Shown: positions 37,743 through 49,392, numbered from the stretch's first letter. The stretch is DNA of 64,000 nucleotides from Coenobita brevimanus (GCA_032717465.1 CM064669.1:46207843-46271842), one strand, 5' to 3'. Made by a program: numbers and translations. Notes: a model not told the origin generated them from the sequence alone.

Positions 37743-38159
37743 ATACTCCTGTACGAATATATATGTAAATGTGCGTCACGTTGAATGCATGTGTGTGTGT
37801 GTGGGGGGTTATGAATGTCAAAGAATACGTGTACATCTTCGAGTATGTATGTGATAATGCATGGCTTTGTGATACCTGAATGTATGTTTAAGTGTGTAAA
37901 TGTATGCATGTGTACTAATGTGTGAATACGGATGAATGTAGCAATGGATGTATACATGTATGTCCGTAGGTGCGTCTGCCTGTCTGTATGCAGGTATGTA
38001 TGCATTTGAGACAGTAAGATGAGTGTGTGTGAATGTGTCTGTGTACATGTATGTGTTTGTTTGTGTATGTGCTTGTGCTGCATAAATGTAGGTATGTATA
38101 CGCAAGTGCGTAAGTATGCATGTATATCTGTATGGATGCATGTGGGTATGAATGTGTGC

Positions 38160-38430
38160 GTGTATATTATGTATGTATGTACAGTATGTATGTATACATG
38201 TATGGGTGTATGTATGTATGTATGTATGTATGTATGAATGTATGTATGTACAGTATGTATGTATGGATGTACGTATGTATGTATGTATGTATGTATGTAT
38301 GTATGTATGAATGTATGTATGTATGTATGTATGTATAGTATGTATGTATGTATGTATGTATGTATTTACGGTAAGTATGTGTGTATGTATATATGTAAGC
38401 ATGCACGTAGGTATGTATGTATGCATATGT
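38160..38430. repeat. (ATGT)n tetranucleotide array
   Basis: Degenerate ATGT repeats with ACAGT, GAATG and GGATG interruptions. Similar but weaker TATG words extend upstream to about 37850. Confidence 0.95.
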
Positions 38431-38436
38431 GAATGT

Positions 38437-38560
<124 letters not shown>

Positions 38561-38623
38561 AACTTTCATACAGTTTTGCCTACCTAACTTCCAGCATAAG
38601 AGGATGGAAGGACAGGGTTTCTA

Positions 38624-38628
<5 letters not shown>

Positions 38629-38671
<43 letters not shown>

Positions 38672-39045
38672 GAGGAGGAGGAGGAGAAGACAAACAACAG
38701 GAGAAAGGGTAGAAAGGAGGGAAAGGAAAAAAAAATAGAAGGAAGACGTTCAAGGTCAAGATGGAGGGAAAGGTGGAAAGAAAAAAAAAAGAATGGGGAG
38801 AGAAACGTGAGGACCTGAATGGGGGAAAACTGAGAATGGAGGAACACCTGTGAGGAGGGACGAAGGGAGGGAGGAAGGAGAAGGGAAGATTGGAGGGAAA
38901 AAGGATAAAGGATAAAGGAAGGACAGAGGGAGAAAAAGGAAAAGGAAGAAAGGAGGAGGTGGCAGAAAAACGAATAAGGAATGGACGGAGAGGGAAGAAG
39001 TGATGGAGAGAGTAGGAGAGAGGGAATGGAATGGGGGTAAAAACC
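38629..39045. repeat. (GA)n(GGA)n and purine-rich domain
   Basis: (GA)n at 38629-38668, (GGA)n to about 38686, then A/G-rich DNA to about 39045. Confidence 0.9.
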
Positions 39046-39239
39046 TGTCCAACAGCCTGAAATCTAACCCTGGTTTCTGTAGCTGTAAGAGCCTGTACGA
39101 AACACAGATACTTGCAGCAAATTAAAAATATACCATACCGTAACTAGGTCTAGCATGATTTCCATAACATTACCACAGTTAGTCCCCAACTGTTTCTGTA
39201 ATATTTCTGGCTGTTAGGCAACGCTTTCTATCAGAACCA

Positions 39240-39270
39240 TTCCTCCTCCTCCTCCTCCTCCTCCTCCTCC

Positions 39271-39305
<35 letters not shown>

Positions 39306-39320
39306 GTCATCATCATCATA
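39240..39320. repeat. (CCT)n(CAT)n array
   Basis: CCT triplets pass into CAT triplets at about 39272, and one TCG interrupts. Confidence 0.96.
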
Positions 39321-39462
39321 GAAAAGGACAGCGACCAGTGTGAAGAGAAGAAAATGATACAGAGACTAAAAAATAAACAGTGCGAGGAACATATTATAAA
39401 AGTGGTGGGAATGTTTACCATAAGCGCATATTACACTGGCATTTAATCGAAGTATGAAACCT

Positions 39463-39640
39463 GTACGGGTTTCCACTGAGGGATGGTTGGGGTTTCTTTC
39501 TTGTGTAAATGCCAGTCGTCAACAGCTGAGGTTGGTCATCGTTACCTTAAATGTCGGGACTGAGCAGCCCAGCCTCGGGCCCTTACGCTCATGTTTATCT
39601 TGGGCAAAATGGGACTGGTGTTGTTGTTACAATACTTAAA
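39463..39640 (+). mobile_element. tRNA-SINE body, 5'-truncated copy
   Basis: GAGGGATGGTTGGGGTTTCT, GCTGAGGTTGGTCATC, TTAAATGTCGGGACTGAGCA and GGCCCTTACGCTCATG align in order with 49940-50060, which carries the tRNA-like head. The head is not visible here. Confidence 0.7.
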
Positions 39641-40210
39641 GGACGTGATAGTACTTCACAGGAGATCAGTGGAGCTATACTAAAAGTTATGGTCATAAAA
39701 CTATTGGCTAAAGCTTCCAGTCACATGAAACCAGGCACTTCTTCATGTTGAAATACGCTGAACAAATTGGCCTGCATAGAGTATACTGTAATGTGGTACT
39801 GATACGCAAATATCGCTTGTATAAGTATGTGGCTTCTAATCTCAAGCTACTAAATAATACATTTCCGGTATAATGATTTCTCAATTATAAACTACTGATG
39901 ATACATGCACTGAACTGCACCGTTATAAAACTGATACTGACTTGACACTGGAATTACTCTCACTTTTAGGCCAAGTTAGTGCAAATTAGGGTTTCCATTC
40001 ATCTTTTCCTACAAAATTTCCAAGACAGCTTCACGATGCATGGAAGATTTCAATTCTTCGTAGGCTTCAGCTGGAGGGACTGAGGGGTAGCATGGCGCCT
40101 TCCTGCTTGATATTCTTGTCTTTCACTCATAGCACAGTTACCAAAGTTATAACCCACCCTATAACAAACAGCCTCGAAAGGAATGTTAGGTCTGTTGCTG
40201 TCTCCTATCT
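39640..40210. other. Interspersed DNA, no gene seen
   Basis: Mixed AT-rich sequence without a recognised repeat, RNA gene or domain. Confidence 0.45.
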
Positions 40211-40214
40211 TCTG

Positions 40215-40875
40215 CGCCTTTCAGTAGAGGAGGGAGAGAGGGGAGAATATGAGAAGGGGAGAGGAGGGGGAAATAAAAAGGAGAAGTAAAGTGATAAGGG
40301 TGAGATGAGAGAGGGGATGGATTGCAGGGCAGAGGGGGGAAGAAGGGATGAGAAATGAAATCAGGGTAGAAGGGGGGACGTGATGAGGGGATGACAGAGA
40401 ATGGGGGGGGAAAAAGAGAAAAAGATGGGGGGAAGGGAGAAAAAGATGGGAAGGGGAAGGGAGAAAGAGGCAGGGGGGAACAAGAGCGAGAGGGCGAGAG
40501 AGGCAGGAGAGAGAATAGGAAAGGGAGATGAAAGGAAAACAGCTGATGAAAGGCAGAGAAACATGAGCGATATGTTGGAAAGGGAGAGGAAGGGGAAAGG
40601 GACAAGGATAGGGACGGGGTAAGGGGGAAGAAGGGAAGAGAAATGATTATAATGTGGGAGAGGGAGAGATGTGGTGAGGGAAGGGGATATGGGAGAGAAA
40701 GGTGGTAGTAAAAGGAAGGGGAAGAATGACAGAAAGATGAGGAATACGGAGTGGTGAGGAAAAAGAAGGGCTAATATATGGCCGAAAGGGGTAGGGGTAA
40801 AGGAAGGGCGAATGAGGGTAAGGGTTAGGGAAAGGAAAGGGTAGGGAAAGGAGTGAAGGGAGGTAGGGTGTGATA
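40215..40875. repeat. Purine-rich domain (GGGGA-rich)
   Basis: About 650 bp of A/G-rich + strand, richer in G runs than the other blocks (GGGGGGAA, AAGGGGAAGGG, GGTAGGGG). The long minus-strand frames are compositional. Confidence 0.87.
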
Positions 40876-40888
40876 TTACTGGAAACCT

Positions 40889-40929
40889 TAGAGAGCCGTT
40901 CGTTAGCGCTGAGTGAGTGAACGGCTCTA
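40889..40929. other. Perfect short hairpin
   Basis: AGAGCCGTTC and GAACGGCTCT form a 10 bp stem around a ~20 base loop at the edge of the purine block. No T-run follows, and this is eukaryotic DNA, so it is not called a terminator. Confidence 0.6.
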
Positions 40930-41051
40930 ACGAACGATACGAGAGGCCCTGACAAACCCTAACAAACGGTCCCACCCAACACTGAATCTCCCTCACCCAT
41001 CTTACTGATCTAGCTTGCCCCCCTCCCCCCTAACGATGCAGCTCTGTACTG

Positions 41052-41054
<3 letters not shown>

Positions 41055-41095
<41 letters not shown>
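41055..41095. repeat. (CT)n microsatellite
   Basis: Pure CT array. Confidence 0.96.
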
Positions 41096-41098
<3 letters not shown>

Positions 41099-41147
41099 CA
41101 AAATATAATTCCTCTTATTGTTACACTGCCATCTCTCTCGCTTTCCA

Positions 41148-41150
<3 letters not shown>

Positions 41151-41242
<92 letters not shown>
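41151..41242. repeat. (CA)n(TA)n compound microsatellite
   Basis: CA array to 41183, then TA array to 41242. Confidence 0.97.
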
Positions 41243-41245
<3 letters not shown>

Positions 41246-41709
41246 GTCACACAGAGCTTCTCTTTGGCGTTTTCCAAAGCCCTAAAAATAGCGAAAGTTG
41301 TCCAAAGATGGCTTAAAAAAATATTCGCTACATTTCTGCGTAACTTTGTCCCGCTTCGTTCTACAGCTTTGTGCAGTTCCTGGGTCTAGGTACCGCTGCT
41401 AATAGGAGTGTTGAAACTTCCTACAACCCTCCTGTAAGGAACTGCCATTATTTTTAATAACTGCTAGAATGCAACCTGGATGGTTTCCTCTTTTTTTTTT
41501 TTTTTTTTTCCCCACAAAATAAAGGGTCTTTTGAAACTTCTGCTTTTGGGGTCTGTTAATATCTCTCACCGTATCTGCGTGATGTTCCACACAATATTTG
41601 CTGTACAAGCATACATACGAACAGGTGCAAACTTAAGATTATTTATCAAACTCTAAAGGCAAATGCTGTTAAGGACCCTTTGGAATGTGCTTTTAGGAAA
41701 AAAAATATT

Positions 41710-41790
41710 TTATCTATCTATCGATTTATCTGTACCTATATCTAACTATCTACCTATTTATATCTATCTATCCGTCTATCTATATTACAC
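41710..41790. repeat. Degenerate (ATCT)n array
   Basis: ATCT tetranucleotides with several substitutions. Confidence 0.88.
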
Positions 41791-41956
41791 TACAATACCT
41801 CCTCTTCCTCCTCATCCTCCCCCTACACAGATCTCAATTAAAGATTTATTCTTCCTCCTCCGACACACTCCTTCCCCGCTCTCTAAGCCAACACTCTGAC
41901 CCCCCCCCCCTCCTTTCAGATTCAGCCTGCATGAAAATTATAACGCTTTCATATCA

Positions 41957-41959
<3 letters not shown>

Positions 41960-42027
<68 letters not shown>

Positions 42028-42043
42028 ATCGCAGTAACAGACA

Positions 42044-42090
<47 letters not shown>
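41960..42090. repeat. (GT)n and (CA)n inverted pair
   Basis: (GT)n at 41960-42025 and (CA)n at 42043-42090 are separated by about 17 bp, so the two arrays can pair as a long hairpin. Confidence 0.95.
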
Positions 42091-42094
<4 letters not shown>

Positions 42095-42174
42095 AAACAG
42101 TCATCTTGCCCTTCTCAGCGCTGGTTACCTCCGTGGAATGAGCCCGCCACGATGTTAATATTCACCCTTTTGAT

Positions 42175-42660
42175 GTGTGTGAGGGACTGGAATGCGGGGA
42201 ATGAGGTGGCGGGGTGAGGTTGAGGGGTTTATGTTGGTGGAAGGGTTGAGATGGAATGATACATGCTGTAATGAGGGTATAGTGGAACGCCATAGGCTGG
42301 AAGGAGGGTTGGAATGGAATGGAATGATACAGATAGATAGATAATAGACTGATAGACAGATAGATAGATAGACAGAAAGACAGATAGATAGACAGATAGA
42401 TATGCTTGAGGAAGGCTTAGGTGGAATGTTATACGCCACATGGACGGCCGATATATAATTCTGGAGTATATCTGAGCCTGGATATGACAGAGGAGTATAT
42501 CCTGGATGGTGGCCGAGATGGAACGAATATATATAATGATAACGGGGTTGAACTGGAATATTGCACGAAAGGAAAGGAGGTTGAGGCGGAATGTTATATG
42601 ATGGAGGGAGGGTTGCGATGGAACGGGAGAATATATTTAAACCTGGATATGTCTGGATGC
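42175..42660. repeat. Degenerate GGAATG-rich minisatellite with (GATA)n core
   Basis: Repeated words GATGGAATGATA, GGAATGTTATA, GGAGGGTTG and CCTGGATATG recur every 60-80 bp. A (GATA/GACA)n patch fills 42330-42400. Confidence 0.75.
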
Positions 42661-42675
42661 ATGTGTCCCCCCCCA

Positions 42676-42679
<4 letters not shown>

Positions 42680-42713
<34 letters not shown>
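42680..42713. repeat. (CT)n microsatellite
   Basis: Pure CT array after a C8 run. Confidence 0.95.
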
Positions 42714-42714
<1 letters not shown>

Positions 42715-42837
42715 AAGTGAGGTGGAATGGTATGAAGAATTATATTTGAGCATTATTATGGATAAACTTTATCTACCGCAAAGTGGAATGAGATGGAGTG
42801 AAGGACTACAGCTGCGCCTAAATTAAGTTCAGAGGTG

Positions 42838-42985
42838 TGGGAAGCCTTCATGTGGTGGCACCGATATTACCGGCAGACTACACTGCCGGGTTTATACAAA
42901 CGTCCCTCAGCTTCTCTATTTCCCAAAGGTGGATGGTGGGCTGAGGAACAGGGATAACTTTAGCCTGCAGTCCACTGGGTTCCAG
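42838..42985 (-). repeat. Dispersed ~175 bp repeat, copy 3 (inverse)
   Basis: CTTCATGTGGTGGCACCGAT, AAAGGTGGATGGTGGGCTGA and TTAGCCTGCAGTCCACTGGG are the reverse complement of the family blocks in reversed order. Confidence 0.8.
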
Positions 42986-43155
42986 CTTTGGAAATTAAGA
43001 ACTACAGAATAAATGAACCTGGATAATGGTAAAGAGGATATGCTGGAAAACTGGAACGGCTTATGGTAAAAAAAAATAAAATAAAATAAAAAATAAACTG
43101 AAACGAAGATAGGTGTACATTATGCTTGGAGGAAGGATGAGGCTGAGTAAAGGAC

Positions 43156-43375
43156 TATAACCTTTTCACTTAACTTGGCTTAAAATTGTTATCTCTCCAT
43201 CTTGAATGCTGCAACAATTGATTAATACTAAAATACGACGCTAGACACAAAGAAGTGCTAGTGAACGGCTACTGAGCAATAGCATCGTCTTTTCTACCAC
43301 CGAGCAACGTAAAACTATAAGAAGTCGCAAAAAGGATGAAATTTTTGGCAATGTTAAGGTGAAAGAATTATATAG
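43156..43375 (-). mobile_element. ~215 bp TA-flanked MITE copy
   Basis: Inverse orientation: TTTTCACTTAACTTGGCTTA, GTTATCTCTCCATCTTGAAT, CTAGACACAAAGAAGTGCTA, GGCAATGTTAAGGTGAAAGA, ending TATAG. Confidence 0.87.
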
Positions 43376-43500
43376 TACAGTAGATCCACGATATGGTCAC
43401 CTCCCATTACAGGTATTTCACAGCTGCTGCAGTCAGACGATTTTACTCAGCAAATGGAAAGACTGAAAGGGACGTAAAGTTAGACAAAGACCAATAATCA

Positions 43501-43569
<69 letters not shown>

Positions 43570-43572
43570 ACA
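43501..43572. repeat. (CA)n microsatellite
   Basis: CA array of about 70 bp with one CAAACA interruption. Confidence 0.97.
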
Positions 43573-43679
43573 CTCAAAGAACAGCGACATAAAAGCAAGC
43601 CTCTAGATGTAAACAGACAAATACACAGGATGAAGGGAAGGTTGCAAATAACATGGAATCCAACTATACAATTGAAGCT

Positions 43680-44040
43680 CCATAATTGCCATACAGTCCA
43701 CTTGGCGTTCAGTTTTGACTTCCATCATCAGTACAATATTGTCCTCTTTGCATTCACCTTCGACCATCATCATCATCATCATCATCATCATCACCATCAT
43801 CATCATTATCTAGTCCTCGTTGCATTCAGCTTTGACCATCAACATCATAGTCCATTTTGCATTCATCTTTGACTTCCTTCATCATACGGTCTTCTTTGCA
43901 TTCAGCTTCCATCATCATCATCATCATCATCATTATCATCATCCAGTCCTCGTTGCATTCAGCTTTGATCATCATCACTATGGTCAATTTTGCATTCATC
44001 TTTGACTTCCTTCATCATACGGTCTTCTTTGCATTCAGCT

Positions 44041-44080
<40 letters not shown>

Positions 44081-44203
44081 ACATCATCCAGGCCTCGTTG
44101 CATTCAGCATTGACCATCATCATAGTCCATTTTGCATTCATCTTTGACTTCCTTCATCATGCAGTCTTCTTGGTATTCAGCTCTCATCATCATCATCATC
44201 ATT

Positions 44204-44235
<32 letters not shown>

Positions 44236-44350
44236 ACAGTCTCTTTGCACTCAGATTTGACTTCTTTCATCATAGTCACCTTTGCACTGAACTCTGACTT
44301 CATTATACAGCCCTCTTTGCACTAAATTTTGACCTTCATCATGCAGCCTT
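43680..44350 (+). repeat. CAT-containing minisatellite, ~130-140 bp unit
   Basis: Units carry GCATTCATCTTTGACTTCCT and CATCATACGGTCTTCTTTGC, then GCATTCAGCTTTCATCATC, a variable (CAT)n run, and CAGTCCTCGTTGCATTCAGC. Units start near 43857, 43990 and 44132, with older diverged units on both sides. The variable part between units is the CAT run. Confidence 0.92.
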
Positions 44351-44506
44351 TTTTGCATCCACTTTTGGCCTCCCGACTCCAAGCTCCACGCAACTGATGG
44401 CGCGGTCTCTTTGTGTCCACAGCGAAGTTTGAAGGTAATATCGCTAATGGTTTTCCCTTCCCTGTTCGGACGCTGTTTCGTACTCTAGGTGGCACAGGAC
44501 GCGTCG

Positions 44507-44664
44507 TAACATCTCTCCCTTAGCGATTTATTCTGCACATTACGCCTTAACCCTCTCTTATATGCTACTCCCTTCGTTTTAATATTGATGTAGCATTAAT
44601 TAGTAACATATAAGAGGATACTGGCGTGTAATCTGCAGTCTAAATCGCTAAGGAAGAGGTGTTA
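44507..44664. mobile_element. Foldback MITE, ~160 bp family
   Basis: The left arm CTCCCTTAGCGATTTATTCT and the right arm TAAATCGCTAAGGAAGAGGT pair over about 30 bp. CTCTTATATG and CATATAAGAG form an inner pair, so the whole element folds. Confidence 0.85.
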
Positions 44665-44699
44665 GGAAATCTAATGATGCATAAACGCCTTGAACATAA

Positions 44700-44850
44700 T
44701 GACCTATTGTATGCCATATTCTTCCTACCACCAGACAATTAGATTCTGTTTAGGAGAGATTTTTCAAAGTGGAGGTGTTAGACTTAGAATTCATTAATCC
44801 TTTCACTTTAAAAATCCCCGTCAAGCTGAATGAAATCGTCTGGACAAGGC
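44700..44850. mobile_element. Foldback-like repeat (CAGACGATTT arms)
   Basis: TTCCTACCACCAGACAATTA at the left and GCTGAATGAAATCGTCTGGA at the right form imperfect arms around TTAGGAGAGATTTTTCAAAG and TTAATCCTTTCAC. Related pieces lie near 22975, 26175, 44940 and 46400. Confidence 0.65.
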
Positions 44851-44984
44851 AAGAGGAAGATTAATAAGTACGACATGGCACTGGAAGAGTTGAGAGCTTC
44901 AGTACAATGGTGTCTTTTGTATTTGACGCTTCCCATCTCCAGACGGTTTTATTAAGCTTAGGGGAGATTTTTCCGAACTATCAC

Positions 44985-45190
44985 TATAGTTTATTCACTT
45001 TAACTTGGCCCAGATTTTCGTCGTTTTGTGACTTATTTCTCGCATCTCAGAAAAAGACAACGGTGAGGCTCTACATCCTTTCTGTTGCACCTCTTCGTAA
45101 CTAGTATCATATTCTGGTATAATTTGTTGCTATAACTCTGCAATCAAGATGGAGGGATAGCAATTTTTGGCCAAGGTAAAATCAACAGAG
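44985..45190 (+). mobile_element. ~215 bp TA-flanked MITE copy
   Basis: TATAGTTTATTCACTTTAAC and TTGGCCCAGATTTTCGTCGT at the left, GTAACTAGTATCATATTCTG inside, GGCCAAGGTAAAATCAACAG at the right. It lies next to a foldback-like repeat. Confidence 0.9.
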
Positions 45191-45227
45191 TTTGTCGTTT
45201 TGTTTTCTTCTGACAAAAATCCATAAC

Positions 45228-45420
45228 CTCTTTCAGCTCAGTTGATGGCAGGGTGAAGTCAGACTGGAGGATAAATTTTACTAGTAACCAGGGAGACTCA
45301 TTCCTACCTCACAATTAAGGCTCATTAAATTTCAAACAACCTAAAATTTGAAATAAGGTTGTAGGAGTAGTCCAATTCCCTCAGGCAAAAACAACCCGAC
45401 TATAACACGGAAATTACGTA
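45228..45420 (+). repeat. Host repeat without MITE insertion (paralogous near-empty site)
   Basis: GCTCAGTTGATGGCAGGGTG, AGACTGGAGGATAAATTTTA, ACCAGGGAGACTCATTCCTA and CAATTCCCTCAGGCAAAAAC match 19030-19435 across the point where that copy carries the MITE. The junction here reads ACTAGTAACC. Confidence 0.75.
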
Positions 45421-45739
45421 AGCTGAATGAAATCGACCGAAACATACTAAACTATACAGCTTAAAGGCAACGGGAGAGATGTAGTGATGGAGTTAATACA
45501 TTTTATCCCTATATTTTATCTATCCCATCGACAATCCCAGCGTTAACCCTTCCTCTGCTACTGGTACACCAACGAATTTATTTAGGTTAACACCAGATGA
45601 TTCTGCTCAGAAGACAAAAATTCTACCAATCATAGGCTTTACAAACTCTCAGACACGAAGGAGAGCTCTGAGAGTGCAAAAACTGCGGCCTACAATTGGT
45701 GTGGCCCGTGCCCCTGACCTTTAATTGATTGATCTAAAA

Positions 45740-45960
45740 AAATTTATTTGCTTCATCCTTTCCACTCCCAGCCTATATGAGTCAGGTCCGAGCATCGGAC
45801 CTTGCCCTGTTACCTTTACCCCTGACCAATTTTTCTCAAAATAAATTTATTCCTTTTCTGTCCCACAACCCTTCCATCGTTTGGTTAAAATCGGATCAAA
45901 ACTGTGTTGACCTTGCTCTAGACCTATGACCTTTCTTCGGCCAATATATAATCACCTCTT
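45740..45960 (-). repeat. Degenerate repeat with GACCTTTGACC-like motifs
   Basis: GTTAAAATCGGATCAAAACT and GACCTATGACCTTTCTTCGG are related in inverse orientation to the block at 35560-36060. Confidence 0.55.
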
Positions 45961-46446
45961 CTGACGGTCCACAATCATCGTGACAGACAACCCAGTCAAA
46001 AGCAAAGCCCCCTCGCGTGCCCGCACACGGATGTAATAACCCTTCCTCTGCTACTGGCACACCTAAGATTTTTATACAGGCTAACACCAGATGATTTTTG
46101 CTTAGAATAAGAAGTGTTAAAGGGTTAATATTATTCATTTATACAAACACACGTTCTTTCATCCGCCAGTCCACCCTAAGCAGAAGAACCCCAGCTCGAT
46201 CCACGGGCCGGTCAGACTGGTGGCCTCAGTTTGTTTTCCCCTTTTACCAGTTCACCCAGCAGCATAATCAGGGACCTACACGTAAACCGGCTACTGAGGG
46301 GCGTGTTCTAGGGGAAGAATGAAACTTAGCAGAGAAATGATTGTCAGCCGTATCCCCTTAAGGTTGGGATAACTCTAGTATTCTATTCCAGCTAACACCA
46401 GACGATTTTATTCAACTAAGCCTGTCACAGAGTCTGAGAGTTAATA

Positions 46447-46658
46447 CTATAGTTCGTTCACCTTAAATTGCCCCAGATTTTCATTTTATTGCATCTTTTT
46501 TTCACGTAGTTTCAGCAAAAGAATTCAGCGGCTCTGCAGCCCTTCTATAGCACTTCTTCGTGACTAGCATAATATTCTAGTGTTCATCTCTTATCACATC
46601 TCAGAATTAAGAAGAAGGAGATGGTGATCATAGGCCATAGTAAAGTAAACAGAGCATA
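46447..46658 (+). mobile_element. ~215 bp TA-flanked MITE copy
   Basis: TATAGTTCGTTCACCTTAAA, TTGCCCCAGATTTTCATTTT, AGCACTTCTTCGTGACTAGC and ATATTCTAGTGTTCATCTCT are followed by a diverged right end. Confidence 0.87.
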
Positions 46659-46929
46659 AAACTGTTAACCCTCTCATGGTCTAGGCAACTTTAGTGATCT
46701 TTTCCATCTAATGCCAGGTGACTTTAATAAGTGTGATTCACAGGATCCTAATTAATACTGGTAACATTAACCCTCTAATGATCAGGGCAAGTTTTCTATT
46801 TCAGTAAAGGTCAAATGGTTATATTCAGCAACCAGTGAAATATAGGAGCCTAAATGTTAGTAATTCTCGTGTAGTTGATAGGCAAAACCATGGCCTTCCA
46901 GTCGCCATGTCTATTATTATCACTATTAT

Positions 46930-47034
46930 TATCGGTATTAATATTATTATTATTATTATTATTATTATTGTTGTTGTTGTTGTTGTTGTTGTTGCTGTTG
47001 TTGTTGTTGTTGTTGCTGCTGCTGCTGCTGCTGT
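46930..47034. repeat. (ATT)n(GTT)n(GCT)n compound array
   Basis: ATT triplets to about 46970, GTT to about 47013, GCT to 47034. The triplets differ stepwise by one base. Confidence 0.96.
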
Positions 47035-47035
47035 T

Positions 47036-47225
47036 TTTGTGGGTTCCAGGTCCATCTTAAACGTGACCCTAGTGACCTGTTTGCTGATGCTGCCCTTCTC
47101 CTGCAGTCCACCATTCTCCTTTCAGGGGCCTGGGAGTTGTGGGCTGTTTGTACAACCGGGCAGCAGAACACCCCGGTCATATCGGTGCCACTACATGAAG
47201 GCGTCCCTCTCCAGTACCTATTCAT
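47036..47225 (+). repeat. Dispersed ~175 bp repeat, copy 4
   Basis: CTCCTGCAGTCCACCATTCT, GTTTGTACAACCGGGCAGCA, TCGGTGCCACTACATGAAGG and CGTCCCTCTCCAGTACC. It directly abuts the (GCT)n array. Confidence 0.8.
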
Positions 47226-47426
47226 GCATAAAACCAAGTGTTCATTCAGTCAGTACCTACACCTACCCATCCATCTATCCTTTCATTCACTCTCACCCCG
47301 ATTACATATCTAAAGCAGGAACTTATTCATCACACCTTATTCATCCAACTTTGTCCTTGTATTCACCAGCAAACTCCTCTGCTCATCTATCCAGCCAGTG
47401 TCTATTCATCCAACATCTACTGTAAG

Positions 47427-47427
<1 letters not shown>

Positions 47428-47462
<35 letters not shown>
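47428..47462. repeat. (CT)n microsatellite
   Basis: Pure CT array. Confidence 0.95.
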
Positions 47463-47467
<5 letters not shown>

Positions 47468-47589
47468 CACCAGTGACTTATACACAACTAATACTTTTAA
47501 CCTTGGCCTTGCAATATTCAGCATACAATATCCAAGCTTACCTAAGGGAATCCAATTACTTCGGCAGCGTGCTTTAATATCGGTATAAA

Positions 47590-48540
47590 CAGCCTCACGA
47601 TCCAACATTTAACACACCAGCCAGGGTGAAGGTCAGGGGCTCGGCACATGGATCTGAGTCCCTAAGAGGCGGTAGTAGGGTTTGCGGTCATATAGTACTT
47701 GTAAGGGGGTAGGCCAATCATCTAACACTGGATCCATACACCTCACAAAGGGTGGGAAAGGAATCGGATTTTCTTGTTTTTCCCTTTTTTATTCTTTTTT
47801 TTTTTATTATTATTATTCTATCCAAATACCTTAATGTTACAGGGGGTAGAATCACCCACTCACATGATGCAGTGCTACCTACTTCTTCCTTCTCCTTTCT
47901 TTTTCTGTCTTTGTGTCTGCCTTCCTCTCTTCCACACTCTTCCTTTCCTTCCTTTTACTTTTAATACTCGTCTTTCTACTTCGGGGGGCTCTACATTGAG
48001 TGACATACTTCTTGGTTTCCTGTGACCTAGGAGACCCTTTACAATGCTTAGTGGCAAACATATTACCAAATTCCGGGGTTAAGTGCAGTCTATTCTGGTG
48101 CCCTTGTTAACTGGGTGGAGAGATGTAAATGCTGTGTCCAACCAGAAACCAAACCTCCACACTATTTTCCACGTCTCGCTGTGACAAAGCCTGTCAGCCA
48201 CAAAAGGACATCGGTTCATTGCGGGAGACGACCCTGCTGAGGCGGTTGCTTGACAGCGGGTGATGAGTGCTCGGCCAGACAGACTGGGGTTGATGAGCAA
48301 CAACAACAACAACAACAACCTTCATGTTACATGGCGTAGAAACTTCCAGAACACGACTCTGACCTCTGCTGGGAAAAGAATCACAAGAATGTTGGGCCCG
48401 CGGTAGTATCTTCCCACTCCATATCACTGAGGGAATGGCAGCTGTAATACCACCACCCCTTACCAGTATAAAGGCGGGATTAAAGCCTGGTATTCCCATC
48501 CTTTTAGCTGCCTCTTGCGTCATGCCGGGAATACGTGGGT
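47590..48540. other. Interspersed DNA with a (CAA)n tail, no gene
   Basis: Mixed sequence. A (CAA)n tail at 48299-48319 ends a GC-richer segment (48180-48298: GTTCATTGCGGGAGACGACC, GAGTGCTCGGCCAGACAGAC) that looks like the 3' part of a retroelement. The segment 48340-48530 (ATGCCGGGAATACGTGG end) also looks repeat-derived. No open frame is supported. Confidence 0.5.
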
Positions 48541-48639
48541 AGTATTATAGTCTTATTTTTTTTTCTGTCACCAGGAATACATAATAATAAAAGTAATATT
48601 AATACCTTCACTATGAGCCATATTTATGTTCTGTTACCT

Positions 48640-49015
48640 CTAGATACTTTATTCATCACCATTATCATCACTATCATCCGCCATAGTACAATCATCATCA
48701 TCATCATTATCCACAATAACTCATTATCCATACTACCATCACCATCATCACCCACTTTATCATTATCACCCATACTACCACCATCATCACCATCCACACT
48801 ACCATCACCATTAATACTGGCGTTACCATCACCATCCACACTACCATCACAATCCATACTGTCGTCACCATCATCATCCATACTACTATTACCAGCACCA
48901 TCCACACTCTCACAGTCCACATCACCATCAACATCATCATCATTGCCATCACTATCCACACCATCATCATCCCCTCTACCATTTCCATCCACATTATCAT
49001 CACCATCCACACTTC
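48640..49015. repeat. (ATC)n/(CCATCA) trinucleotide-rich block
   Basis: About 375 bp of CAT, ATC and CCA triplets with a recurring higher-order word ACCATCACCATCCACACTA. Confidence 0.92.
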
Positions 49016-49050
49016 ACTGAGTAGTCCTATGCCAACACTTAGCTTGATCA

Positions 49051-49053
<3 letters not shown>

Positions 49054-49093
<40 letters not shown>
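49054..49093. repeat. (CT)n microsatellite
   Basis: Pure CT array. Confidence 0.96.
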
Positions 49094-49097
<4 letters not shown>

Positions 49098-49225
49098 TTT
49101 ATCCTCTGCGTTATATGGTATTATCTCCCACCAAACGCCGCTTCCAGTAAGAGATGCTCCCTACAAAATGATCTCAAGGCTTTTGTGTCCCTACTAGGTA
49201 ACGACCCTGCCTTCACAACACGTCA

Positions 49226-49392
49226 TGGTGCTGGAGTGAGGAGCCTTCACGTGGTGGCACCGATATAACCAGGTAGATCCACTGACCGGTTACATAATGT
49301 TCCTCAGCTTCCACCCTATCGCCCGAAAGGAGAATGGCGGATGCAGGAGGGGGGGCAACTTCAGCCTGCAGTCCACTGGGTTCACAACAGCA
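49226..49392 (-). repeat. Dispersed ~175 bp repeat, copy 5 (inverse)
   Basis: GCCTTCACGTGGTGGCACCG, GAAAGGAGAATGGCGGATGC and TCAGCCTGCAGTCCACTGGG plus TTCAC are the reverse complement of the family blocks. Confidence 0.82.

Noticed and set aside
40889..40929. Rho-independent terminator-like hairpin
   Set aside because: No U-run, and the context is eukaryotic with no gene upstream.
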